Shown one piece after another: positions 24,460 through 32,314 of a stretch of 64,000 nt of DNA; position 1 is the stretch's first letter; every line of letters begins with the position of its first letter. Source of the DNA: Streptomyces koelreuteriae (GTDB lineage Bacteria; Actinomycetota; Actinomycetes; Streptomycetales; Streptomycetaceae); the NCBI RefSeq assembly GCF_018604545.1, contig NZ_CP075896.1:5828001-5892000 (forward strand). The letters are read 5' to 3'. Position numbers and translations under genes: made by a program. The notes beneath the pieces were generated by a model. The model saw only the letters and a list, made by a program, of their open reading frames with translations. It made no database searches and was not told where the DNA came from.

Positions 24460-25497
24460 TCAGGCGCCCAGCGGATCCAGCGCCAGCGGTTCGATCTTGC
24501 CCTCCAGCATGGCGCCGAGGCCCTGTACGGCACACACGTCCGGGCGCTCGGCGATGCGCACGGGCATCCCGGTCGCCTCGCGCAGCATCTCGTCCAGGCC
24601 CGGCAGCAGGGCGCTGCCGCCGACCATCATGATGCCCCGTTCGCCCAGGTCGGCGACCAGGTCGGGCGGGCAGTCCCGCAGCACCTTGCCGATGCCGTCG
24701 AGGATCGCGGTGAGCGGCGTCTGGATGGCGTCCCGTACGGCGGCGGTGTCGACCTGGACCGAGCGGGCCAGGCCGGTGGCGACGTCCCTGCCGTGGATCT
24801 CCGTGGAAGCCGGGCCGTGCGGGGTGAGGCCGTTGCCGGACAGGGCCAGCTGCAACGGCCGTACGGACTGGCTCGGCAGCATCAGCTCGTGCTGGTGACG
24901 CAGGTGCTGCACGATCGCGTGGTCGACGGCCTCGCCGCCCACCGGAATGCGCTCCGCGGTGACGATCGCGCCCAGGGACAGCACGGCCACCTGCGTGGCC
25001 GCCGCCCCGCACACCATGATCATGGTGGCCTCGGGCTGCTCCACGGGCAGCCCGCAGCCGACGGCGGCGGCGATCAGCGTGTCGACCAGCTCCACCCGGC
25101 GGGCCCCGAGACCGACCAGGGTCTCGATCGCGGCGCGCTGGGCCAGCGGATCGGCGTCGTGCGGGGTGCAGGCCGCGGCGCGCAGGATCGGCTTGCGGCG
25201 CAGGCTGCGGCGCATCTTGTCGCCGAGCAGGTGCCGCAGCATGCGCTGGGCCATCTCGATGTCCACGACCGTGCCGCCGGAGACCGGCCGGACCACCCGG
25301 ATGTAGTGCGGTGTACGGCCCGTCATCTTCTCGGCGAGCTCGCCGACCGCGATCAGGGCGCCGGTGCGGGTGTTCACGGCGGCGGCGGACGGCTGGTCGA
25401 CGACGAGCCCGGCGCCCTTGACGTAGACGCGCGTACGGGCCGCACCCAGGTCGACGGCGAAGTGGCAGCGGCGCAACTGCTCCAGACTGGCGGTCAT
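24460..25497 (-). CDS. mbl: MreB-like actin homologue
   Basis: A 345-residue actin-fold protein resembling MreB/Mbl. The phosphate-1 segment is FAVDLGAARTRVYVKGAGLV, where most MreBs have DLGTANTLVY; connect and adenosine regions include IMMVGGSALLPGLDEMLREA, and VGGEAVDHAIVQHLRHQH is MreB-like. In Streptomyces a divergent Mbl (as SCO2451) affects spore wall integrity. The altered phosphate loop suggests weak ATP turnover. It diverges in sequence, not position, from the conserved mre cluster; here it stands alone, converging on the MEDS gene. Confidence 0.82.
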   Translation of the reverse strand: MTASLEQLRRCHFAVDLGAARTRVYVKGAGLVVDQPSAAAVNTRTGALIAVGELAEKMTGRTPHYIRVVRPVSGGTVVDIEMAQRMLRHLLGDKMRRSLRRKPILRAAACTPHDADPLAQRAAIETLVGLGARRVELVDTLIAAAVGCGLPVEQPEATMIMVCGAAATQVAVLSLGAIVTAERIPVGGEAVDHAIVQHLRHQHELMLPSQSVRPLQLALSGNGLTPHGPASTEIHGRDVATGLARSVQVDTAAVRDAIQTPLTAILDGIGKVLRDCPPDLVADLGERGIMMVGGSALLPGLDEMLREATGMPVRIAERPDVCAVQGLGAMLEGKIEPLALDPLGA

Positions 25498-25634
25498 GGC
25501 AGGTCCTCCCGAGAGCGCAGACCGTGGAGGGCCGCCAGACGGCGGGCCTCCCTCGCCATCGTGCGCGCAAGGGGCCGGGGCCGCCTTTCCGAGGGGGCCG
25601 GGTGGGGTGCCGCCGAACGGGGGGTTCGGCGCGG

Positions 25635-28600
25635 CTACGACCGCAGCGAGCGCGCGGCCTCCAGGAGGGGGGCCAGGGAGGTGACGGTGGTCTCGCAGCC
25701 CGCCTCGCCGAGGTGCCGGGCGGCCGTGGCGTTGCGGGCGAGGCCGATGAAGCGCAGGCCGGCCTGCTGGGCGGCGGTGAGTTCGGCGACCGTGGAGCCG
25801 ATGAGCACACCGGTCGCGGCCGCGCCGCCGGAGGAGTGCATCGCGCGCAGGAGACAGTCGGGGTGCGGGGTCAGCAGGGCGAGGTCCTCGCCGCGGCCGT
25901 GGACCCCGGCCAGGGGGAGGTGGTAGGGCTGAAGGTAGCGGTGGACGGCCGGGGCGCCCACGTCCGTGACCACGCTGACACGGCGTCCGCAGTCGTGCAG
26001 GGCGCGGACCAGCGGCACACAGTTGTGGGTGGTCGGCGCGGCGGGGAGCGCCAGCAGTTCGAGCTGGTCCAGGCGGTCCCGGAGCAGCGGGCCGAGCCGG
26101 TCGTGGGCGAACGCCCGCAGGACGTCCAGCGGATGGACGAACGTCTCCGGACCCGCCCCGCCCACGGTGTCCTTCGGGTCGCGGTGCTCGGCGACCAGGG
26201 CGAGCAGGTCGAGGGCGGCCTCGCGCGCGGTGGTCGCCGAGAACAGGCGGGCCACCGGACCGTCGAAGCCCAGCAGCACGCTCTCGGCGTCGCCGAGGAG
26301 AGCGGACAGCGGGCGCGCCGACGGGGCCGGGCCCTGCGGCGCGGGCAGGGCCGCCCCCTCCGGGGCGAGCTGCACCGACGCCGTCACCGACAGCCCCGGC
26401 ACGGGCCAGCGGCGCAGCCCGGCGTTGACCGCGCGCTGGGCCGCGCCCGCCCGGCGCAGCGGATGCCTACGGGTGATCCTGGCCGCCTCCTCCAGCAGAT
26501 GCTCCAGCAGCGGCTCCGACACCCGGGCGACCTCGCCGCGCACGAAGGCGACCGGATCGTCCACGTGCCAGGACAGCTCGACCGCGGCGGCGAAGGCGCC
26601 CTTGCCGGAGCTGGGCAGGGAGACCCGGTGGTGGGACTGGCGCGTGGTGAGGTCCACCTCGTAGTACGTGACGTGCCGCGGTGGCCGGGCGCCGTGCGGC
26701 CTGGCGGGGTTGAGGAGGGTGAGCGGCCCGTCCGGCTGGGTGTGGACGACGGCCGTGCGCCCCGGGGCCGGTATGCCGAGCCGGCGCAGATCGTGGGTGA
26801 TGAAGGGCCCCCGCACCAGGTCGCGGTCCTCGGGTTCCGGGGCCGTGGAGGGGGACAGCGGGCAGTACCAGGCGACGGGCGGGGTGTCCGTGGCGCCGCC
26901 CTGGTAGAGCGGCTGGAAGCGCCGGGGCCCCTGGGCCGCCGAGCTGCCGGCGAACTGCTCGTACACGGCAGGGGAGACGACCACCTGGAGGTCGGCGTTC
27001 ACGGGCGCCGTCACCTCCGGCGGGGTGGGTCCGTCCCAGAACGTCACGGTGAGGGGTGGCGGGTCCACGAGCCCGGTCAGCACCTCGGGAAGCCAGCGCA
27101 CCACCGCGACCAGCACGGGCAGGACGTAGGTGCCGGGCTCGGTGTGGACCACGTAGCCGTTGCCGCGGACCCGGACGTCGGTCTGGTGGGCGGCGAGGGC
27201 GCCCCGGGAGAGCATCTCGTGCACCGCGTACTCGAGGGTGATGCGCGCCTCGGGGTGACCGGTGAGGTCGTCTGCCTCGAAGAGGATCGTGGGGCCGGCG
27301 GCCTCTTCGGGCGCCGTCCGCTCCGGTTCGGCCCGGGTGGTCCCGAGGCCCGGCCCGCCCAGCCGCCGTACCGTCTCCTCGCTCACCGTCGCGAACGCCG
27401 GGCCCGAGCCGTTCTGTCCGCCGTCCGTCTCGGCCCGGAACTCCCCGGCCGCGAGCCCCGCGCGTTCGTCGATCAGACCGCCGACCCGTTCGAGGAACTC
27501 CCGGGTCCGGCCCCGGGCCGTGCGCGGCAGGGAGCGCAGCAGCAACTCCCGTACGCCGGGCCGGAATTCGTAGGAGCCGGGCGGGCCCGGGGCTGCCGCG
27601 AGCATGCCGCTGAGGATCACCTCGGCGAGATGCCGGGGGTGCGGGTCGCGGTCCACGGTGCGCTGGACGAGGCGCATCACCGGCACCGAGGGCACCGCCA
27701 GCGCGAGATGCCCCGCGAGACGGAAGGCCTCCGGGGACGCGGTCGCGCGAAAGCGCAGCACCAGGTCCTCCGGGGACGCCGAGGCGAGGTCGGGGACCGG
27801 TTCGGCGGGTGGCGCGGGGGCGGGCGGCAGCCAGGCCGCCGCGCCCGGGGTGCGGACGCCGCCGGGGTCGCAGACCAGGGCCGCCCAGTGGGCGAGCCAG
27901 GGCGCGCCCGGTTCCAGCACCGGCAGGGGCAGGGCCCGGTCGGGGGCGGGCGTGGCTTCGTACGGGGCGAAGGCGAGGGTCGCCGAGGGCGCCGCCGTGG
28001 ACGGCGCGGTCAGCAGGCCCGGTTCGGCGGGGAGTGCCGTGGTCGGCCAGAGGTGTTCCGGCAGGGGCTGGACCACGGCGAGCGGCATGCGGCGGGCCCA
28101 GTGCCGCAGTGTGCGGTACCAGCGCTCGCCCGCCTCGCCGGGGCGCCACTGCGGGCCCATGCAGTCGCTGACGACGAGGGTGACCGTACGGCCGTCGTCG
28201 AGGACGGGGACCTGGCGGGCCCGGCCGTCGGGTGTGGCCGGATGCAGGGTGACCGTACGGAAGATGCCCGACTGGGCGAGGGCCGTGTGCAGTTCGCTCA
28301 CCAGAGGGCGCCAGACCGGCATGGTGGGGCCGATGTCGTGCACGAGGTTCAGCCGCAGCCAGCGGTCGGGGGCCGGGCGCAGCACCGGGAGCCAGATGTC
28401 GGGGTGGGCGCCGAGCCGGGCGATCCGGTCGGCCGTCGCCCGTTCGTCCAGCACGCGCAGATGCGGGGAGGGCACCTTGCGCTGCAACGGGCGCAGGGCA
28501 CGCTGCAGCGCGAGCGGGTGGGGCAGCATCGGGGGTGCGGGGGCGAGCAGGGGGGAACCGCCTCCGGTTCCGTCCCCCTCGGCGGGGCCCGGGGCGCGTG

Positions 28601-29078
28601 GTGCGGGCAGGTGCAGGGGGACGCGGTCGGTCGCCGGGGCGGTCGGGGGAGGCTCGGAGGGGGGTGGTGGCACGGGAGCGGCCGGGGGGTCGGCCTCGGC
28701 AGGCTCTTCGGGCGTGGTGCGCGGCGTGGGCAGCTCGGGCCGGGGGTCTTCCCCAGACGTCCCGTCGGCCTCCAACAGGCCCGCCAGCCACAGCAGTTCC
28801 GCCAGCTCCCGGGGTGTGGGCGACGCACCGGCGGCGGACAGTGCCGCGGCCAGGCGGGCTACGGGGGATCGCCCCGCCTCGCGATCGGCGGGTGCGCGCC
28901 GGGACCCGGCCGTGCGGTCGCCGACCGGCGAGGGGCCGCCACGCGCCTCGCGATCGGCGTGTGGGGGCCGAGTTCCGGCCGCGTGGTCGCTGACCGCCGA
29001 CGGGCCGCCGCCGGGGGCGCCCGAGGCGGCGCCTGCCCGGTCCGGCTGAGGGCGCTCCCGCTCGGGGTCAGAAGCCAT
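25635..29078 (-). CDS. SAV_2336-type conflict-system protein with C-terminal pseudo-HAD domain
   Basis: An 1147-residue multidomain protein. Residues 1-75 are disordered with a 23-residue tandem repeat. Residues ~75-420 match the SAV_2336 N-terminal region; DIGPTMP (~248) and VTLVVSDCMGPQW (~305) resemble a divergent vWA fold. A middle region (~560-920) contains ARITLEYAVHEML and a segment VSLPSSGKGAFAAAVELSWH. The last ~220 residues are HAD-like, but the catalytic residues are altered: VLLGFDGPVARLF for the usual FDFDGPV, LTPHPD for KPHPD and IGSTVAE for GDSVxD. It overlaps the MoxR gene by 11 bases, so it is coupled to that ATPase in the same operon. Confidence 0.82.
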   Translation of the reverse strand: MASDPERERPQPDRAGAASGAPGGGPSAVSDHAAGTRPPHADREARGGPSPVGDRTAGSRRAPADREAGRSPVARLAAALSAAGASPTPRELAELLWLAGLLEADGTSGEDPRPELPTPRTTPEEPAEADPPAAPVPPPPSEPPPTAPATDRVPLHLPAPRAPGPAEGDGTGGGSPLLAPAPPMLPHPLALQRALRPLQRKVPSPHLRVLDERATADRIARLGAHPDIWLPVLRPAPDRWLRLNLVHDIGPTMPVWRPLVSELHTALAQSGIFRTVTLHPATPDGRARQVPVLDDGRTVTLVVSDCMGPQWRPGEAGERWYRTLRHWARRMPLAVVQPLPEHLWPTTALPAEPGLLTAPSTAAPSATLAFAPYEATPAPDRALPLPVLEPGAPWLAHWAALVCDPGGVRTPGAAAWLPPAPAPPAEPVPDLASASPEDLVLRFRATASPEAFRLAGHLALAVPSVPVMRLVQRTVDRDPHPRHLAEVILSGMLAAAPGPPGSYEFRPGVRELLLRSLPRTARGRTREFLERVGGLIDERAGLAAGEFRAETDGGQNGSGPAFATVSEETVRRLGGPGLGTTRAEPERTAPEEAAGPTILFEADDLTGHPEARITLEYAVHEMLSRGALAAHQTDVRVRGNGYVVHTEPGTYVLPVLVAVVRWLPEVLTGLVDPPPLTVTFWDGPTPPEVTAPVNADLQVVVSPAVYEQFAGSSAAQGPRRFQPLYQGGATDTPPVAWYCPLSPSTAPEPEDRDLVRGPFITHDLRRLGIPAPGRTAVVHTQPDGPLTLLNPARPHGARPPRHVTYYEVDLTTRQSHHRVSLPSSGKGAFAAAVELSWHVDDPVAFVRGEVARVSEPLLEHLLEEAARITRRHPLRRAGAAQRAVNAGLRRWPVPGLSVTASVQLAPEGAALPAPQGPAPSARPLSALLGDAESVLLGFDGPVARLFSATTAREAALDLLALVAEHRDPKDTVGGAGPETFVHPLDVLRAFAHDRLGPLLRDRLDQLELLALPAAPTTHNCVPLVRALHDCGRRVSVVTDVGAPAVHRYLQPYHLPLAGVHGRGEDLALLTPHPDCLLRAMHSSGGAAATGVLIGSTVAELTAAQQAGLRFIGLARNATAARHLGEAGCETTVTSLAPLLEAARSLRS
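28866..29003 (-). repeat. 69-bp tandem repeat encoding 23-residue units
   Basis: Two successive 69-base units encode PSAVSDHAAGTRPPHADREA and PSPVGDRTAGSRRAPADREA, each followed by a short tail. The 15-mer GCCTCGCGATCGGCG recurs exactly 69 bases apart (28876 and 28945). Confidence 0.8.
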
Positions 29079-30096
29079 CGCCGTCGGCCGTCGCGCTGAG
29101 ATACGGCATCAGCTGCTCGGCGAGGTCGTCACGGGACGCCGCGTCCAGGCCGGAGACTCCGGTGAGGTAGAGGGCGTTCAGGAGCTGGTCGGTGGCGAGT
29201 TCGCCGCCGCCCGCACGCTCCAGGAAGCGGGTGATGAGACGGTCGGCGGCGGCGTCCGGGGTGTCGAGGTGGGCGCGGACGATCTCGGTGAGCTGCTCGC
29301 GGTCGGGGCGGCGCAGCTTCAGCCGGACGCAGCGGCGCAGGAAGGCGGGCGGGAACTCGCGTTCGCCGTTGCTGGTCAGTACGACGAACGGGAAGGCCCG
29401 GCAGCGGACCCGGCCGCGCCGGACGGCGACGGGGGTGTCGGTGCCGTCGGCGAGGACCTCGGCCGCCGTATCGTCCGAGTGGCGGGCGGCGCGGACCAGT
29501 TCGGGGATCTCGTACTGGCCCTCCTCCAGGACGTTCAGCAGGTCGTTCGGCAGGTCGAGGTCGCTCTTGTCGATCTCGTCGACGAGCAGGGCCCGGGGCC
29601 GGTCGTAGGGGAGCAGGGCCGTGCCGAGCGGGCCGAGGCGCAGATGGTCCTCGACATCGCCGGCGGCCGGACGGTCCCGCTCTTCCCGGCCCTGCCGCTC
29701 CCGGGCCGCGTACAGCCGGGACAGCGGGTCGTACTGGTAGAGGCCGTCGGACAGGGAGCTGCGGCTGGTGATGTTCCAGCGCAGCACCGGGCCGAGCCGC
29801 AGCTCGCGCGCCACTGCGTACGCCAGTGAGGACTTGCCCGTGCCGGGCGGGCCGGTGACGAGCAGGGGGCGGCGCAGGCACAGCGCGGCGTTGACGAGCC
29901 GGACGCTCTCCGCCGTGGCCACATAGGACTTGGCCCGGTGCAGGCGGTCGGGCGAGACGGCTGTGGCGTCGTCGGCGTCGCCGGGCGGCGGCAGGGCGGG
30001 CCCGCCGTCGAAGTCGCGCCAGGGCGGGGGGACGGGGAGGTGGTCGATGCCGTCGTGCGGCTCGTTCCTGCCGGTGTAGACCGACCAGTGCGGCAT
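29068..30096 (-). CDS. MoxR-type AAA ATPase
   Basis: A 342-residue AAA+ ATPase of the MoxR group. Walker A GPPGTGKSS (~82-90), Walker B LLVDEIDKSDLDLPNDLLN (Asp-Glu ~173-174), sensor 1 VVLTSNGEREFPP (Asn ~243) and arginine finger FLRRC (~253) are intact. MoxR ATPases remodel partner proteins, commonly vWA-domain proteins. The ATG at 30096 is preceded by GGAGAG; the frame remains open upstream to 30600, but that stretch overlaps the trypsin gene. Its stop overlaps the SAV_2336 start, so the ATPase probably acts on that giant protein. Confidence 0.92.
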   Translation of the reverse strand: MPHWSVYTGRNEPHDGIDHLPVPPPWRDFDGGPALPPPGDADDATAVSPDRLHRAKSYVATAESVRLVNAALCLRRPLLVTGPPGTGKSSLAYAVARELRLGPVLRWNITSRSSLSDGLYQYDPLSRLYAARERQGREERDRPAAGDVEDHLRLGPLGTALLPYDRPRALLVDEIDKSDLDLPNDLLNVLEEGQYEIPELVRAARHSDDTAAEVLADGTDTPVAVRRGRVRCRAFPFVVLTSNGEREFPPAFLRRCVRLKLRRPDREQLTEIVRAHLDTPDAAADRLITRFLERAGGGELATDQLLNALYLTGVSGLDAASRDDLAEQLMPYLSATADGDGF

Positions 30097-30169
30097 GGGG
30101 GTGCTCTCCGCTCTCCGTTTTCGTGCTGGTGTTCTCAAGGCGCCCCGGACCGTGTCCGAGTGGGGTGGG

Positions 30170-31867
30170 TCAGGACACCGGCGACACCGGTGACCCCGCG
30201 TGCGCGGCGGCGACCGCGTGCGGGTCGGTGAAGACGCGCGGGTCGTCCCAGAGCAGTTGGATGCCGTGCGCCCAGTGGTCCTCCTCCGCGTCGGCCTCCT
30301 CGCGCAGGGCCAGGATGTGGCGCGGGAGTTCGGCGGGCGGTACGGCCGAGAGGCAGGCGTCGAGCGCGTCGAGGAAGGCCTTGCCGGTGCAGCCGTCCGC
30401 TCCCGCGCACTCCTCCTGCCCCGAGTCGCAGCCGTCGCGCGACCACACGATGACCGGGGCCGGCGCGGTGAGCGAGGTGTCGAAGTGCGGCCTGGTACGG
30501 GAGGCGGCCGGGGCGGTGCCGAACCCGGCGAGACAGGCGTCGGGCCGCCGCATCCGCATCCGCAGCCGCCCGGGCTCCTCCGGGCCGCCGCACTCCACAC
30601 GGTGCATCCGCGCGCCCGGCAAAGCGTCCAGGCGCTTCCACGCCCGGGTCAGGACATGCCGAGTGCTGGCCTTGCGCCGGGCGTGGTCGGTGACGACCAG
30701 CGGGTAGACGCAGCCGAGCGGCGTCGTGTCGTCGGGGGCGCTCTCCCAGAGGTCGACGGGCCAGTCCAGCCAGTCCCGGGGCAGCGCGAACGCGACCAAC
30801 TCGTCGGCGCCGGGCGTCAGATACCGGAAGGCCGCCTCGATCCGGTCCCGTACGTAGGCGTGCAGCCGGTGCTGTTCGACCGTGCCGGAGTCCACCGGGT
30901 GCCGTCGCCCCTCGCTGTACGCGGACACCTCGACCCGGACCAGTCCGTCGCCCGCTCCGCTGTGCCCGAGTTCGACGAGGATCGGCGACCAGTCGGGCGC
31001 CGACGGCTCCACGACCGGCGTGTGCAGCAGGGCTTCGAGCCGGTCGGCGAACCGGGACACGGTCCGCGCGGCGCCCGGCCCGTCGAGTTCGCACAGCACG
31101 AACAGGGCCGCCGACCACAGTGAGGCGAACCCCTCCTCGGGCGGCGGCGGGTCGAAGGGGTCGGCGGCGGCGGAGTAGAGCCGGGCCGGGTCGCAGTCGA
31201 CGCCCGCGCGGGCCGCCTTCTCCACCAGGCCGCGCAGCCGGGCCCGGTCGGCACTGGCGTGGTCGGAGGTGGGGACGAGGCTCTCCAGGCCGGGCCAGTA
31301 GCGGGCCATGACCTGGGTGGGCATCATCCGGCCGTTGCGCACGTCCCGGCTGCCGGCCGCCGCCGTGACCATGCCGACGACCTCGCCGGTGTCGGCCAGG
31401 GTGACGGCCGCCCCGCTGAAGCCGGGGGCCAGGGCCTGGCCGCCGGGATGCCAGGCCTCCAGCTGGAGCCACTCCCGTTTGATCAACTGCGGTGCGGTGA
31501 CGCGGTACTCGGCGAGGGTGCCCTCGTCGAAACCGGCCGGGAAGCCGTAGACGACGAGCTTGCGGGGGCTCGTGCCGAGCGCGGCGTCGACGGGGGCGAG
31601 CGCGGCCGGGGCGATGGGCATCTCCCGGTCCAGTTCCAGCACGGCCAGGTCACCGAGGTCGGTGCTGGAGCCGCTCCAGCCGCCGTGCGCGACGACCCGG
31701 GCGGGTACGGCGGGGGAGCCGGGCAGCTCCGTGAAGGTCACCGTCGGGCCGTCGCCGTCCTGCACGACATGGGCGCAGGTCAGCACCGTGCTGGGGGTGA
31801 CCAGGAAGCCCGCTCCGGCGACCTGGCCGTGTAATTCGATCCGGGCGTGCCACTCGGCGCTCTTCAT
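30170..31867 (-). CDS. Trypsin-like protease with VMAP-type C-terminal domain
   Basis: A 565-residue cytoplasmic protein without a signal peptide. Residues ~10-190 are a chymotrypsin-fold protease: His33 in TCAHVV, Asp73 in DLGDLAVLEL and Ser151 in APGFSGAAV form an intact triad. Residues ~235-560 resemble the VMAP (vWA-MoxR-associated protein) C-terminal region, with VEVSAYSEGRRHPVDSG, PVDLWESAPD and CVYPLVVTDHARR. In the computationally described ternary conflict systems VMAP proteins couple a MoxR ATPase to an effector such as a peptidase. Its ATG overlaps the stop of the small gene upstream (ATGA); MoxR follows after 73 bases. Confidence 0.85.
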   Translation of the reverse strand: MKSAEWHARIELHGQVAGAGFLVTPSTVLTCAHVVQDGDGPTVTFTELPGSPAVPARVVAHGGWSGSSTDLGDLAVLELDREMPIAPAALAPVDAALGTSPRKLVVYGFPAGFDEGTLAEYRVTAPQLIKREWLQLEAWHPGGQALAPGFSGAAVTLADTGEVVGMVTAAAGSRDVRNGRMMPTQVMARYWPGLESLVPTSDHASADRARLRGLVEKAARAGVDCDPARLYSAAADPFDPPPPEEGFASLWSAALFVLCELDGPGAARTVSRFADRLEALLHTPVVEPSAPDWSPILVELGHSGAGDGLVRVEVSAYSEGRRHPVDSGTVEQHRLHAYVRDRIEAAFRYLTPGADELVAFALPRDWLDWPVDLWESAPDDTTPLGCVYPLVVTDHARRKASTRHVLTRAWKRLDALPGARMHRVECGGPEEPGRLRMRMRRPDACLAGFGTAPAASRTRPHFDTSLTAPAPVIVWSRDGCDSGQEECAGADGCTGKAFLDALDACLSAVPPAELPRHILALREEADAEEDHWAHGIQLLWDDPRVFTDPHAVAAAHAGSPVSPVS

Positions 31868-32241
31868 GAGGCGGCGTCGGCCTCCCGAGCACCGGCCTCC
31901 GGTGCGGCCGGGGACCAGGACAGCTTGACCACGAGATGCCCCTCGGCGGTCCCCTTGGCGATGAACGCGCCCGCCTCGGCGGACAGCTTCACCCCGAACT
32001 CGATCTCCACACCGTCCGGCTTCAGCGAGCCGTCCCGGAAGACGCGCAGCGCGGACTCGGCGGCGGAGCGCACCCCGTCCAGGGCGCCCTCGAACGTACG
32101 GGTCGCCTGGACCGTGCCGTCGCCTCGGGAGACCAGTCGGGAGCCGGACCGCTCCTCCGTCCCCTCGACCGCGACCACGGCACCGTCACCGGTCCTGAAT
32201 TCGACCAACCCGTCCACGGCACCCCCGTCGTCCCACTGCAC
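31864..32241 (-). CDS. Trypsin-co-occurring small protein (CU044_2847-like)
   Basis: A 125-residue protein with the trypsin-co-occurring domain typical of small genes placed beside VMAP/trypsin proteins: LVEFRTGDGAVVAVEGTEER, TFEGALDGVRSAAESALRVF and EIEFGVKLSAEAGAFIAKGT-like strands. GTG start at 32241 with GGAA seven bases upstream; a GTG at 32217 (product starting MDGLVEF) is equally reasonable by homology. The ATGA overlap with the protease gene makes it the first gene of the four-gene operon. It is proposed to regulate or mark targets of the protease; that is inference. Confidence 0.78.
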   Translation of the reverse strand: MQWDDGGAVDGLVEFRTGDGAVVAVEGTEERSGSRLVSRGDGTVQATRTFEGALDGVRSAAESALRVFRDGSLKPDGVEIEFGVKLSAEAGAFIAKGTAEGHLVVKLSWSPAAPEAGAREADAAS

Positions 32242-32314
32242 TGAGCATTTCCATTGTTACGGAAGGTACTTGATGTTCCGTGGGCCATCCACCGGACTCA
32301 CGGACCCACCACGC

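Noticed and set aside
25635..30096. Frameshift splitting the SAV_2336-HAD protein from an independent HAD gene
   Set aside because: The frame is continuous over 1147 codons with no internal start context suggesting a separate gene.
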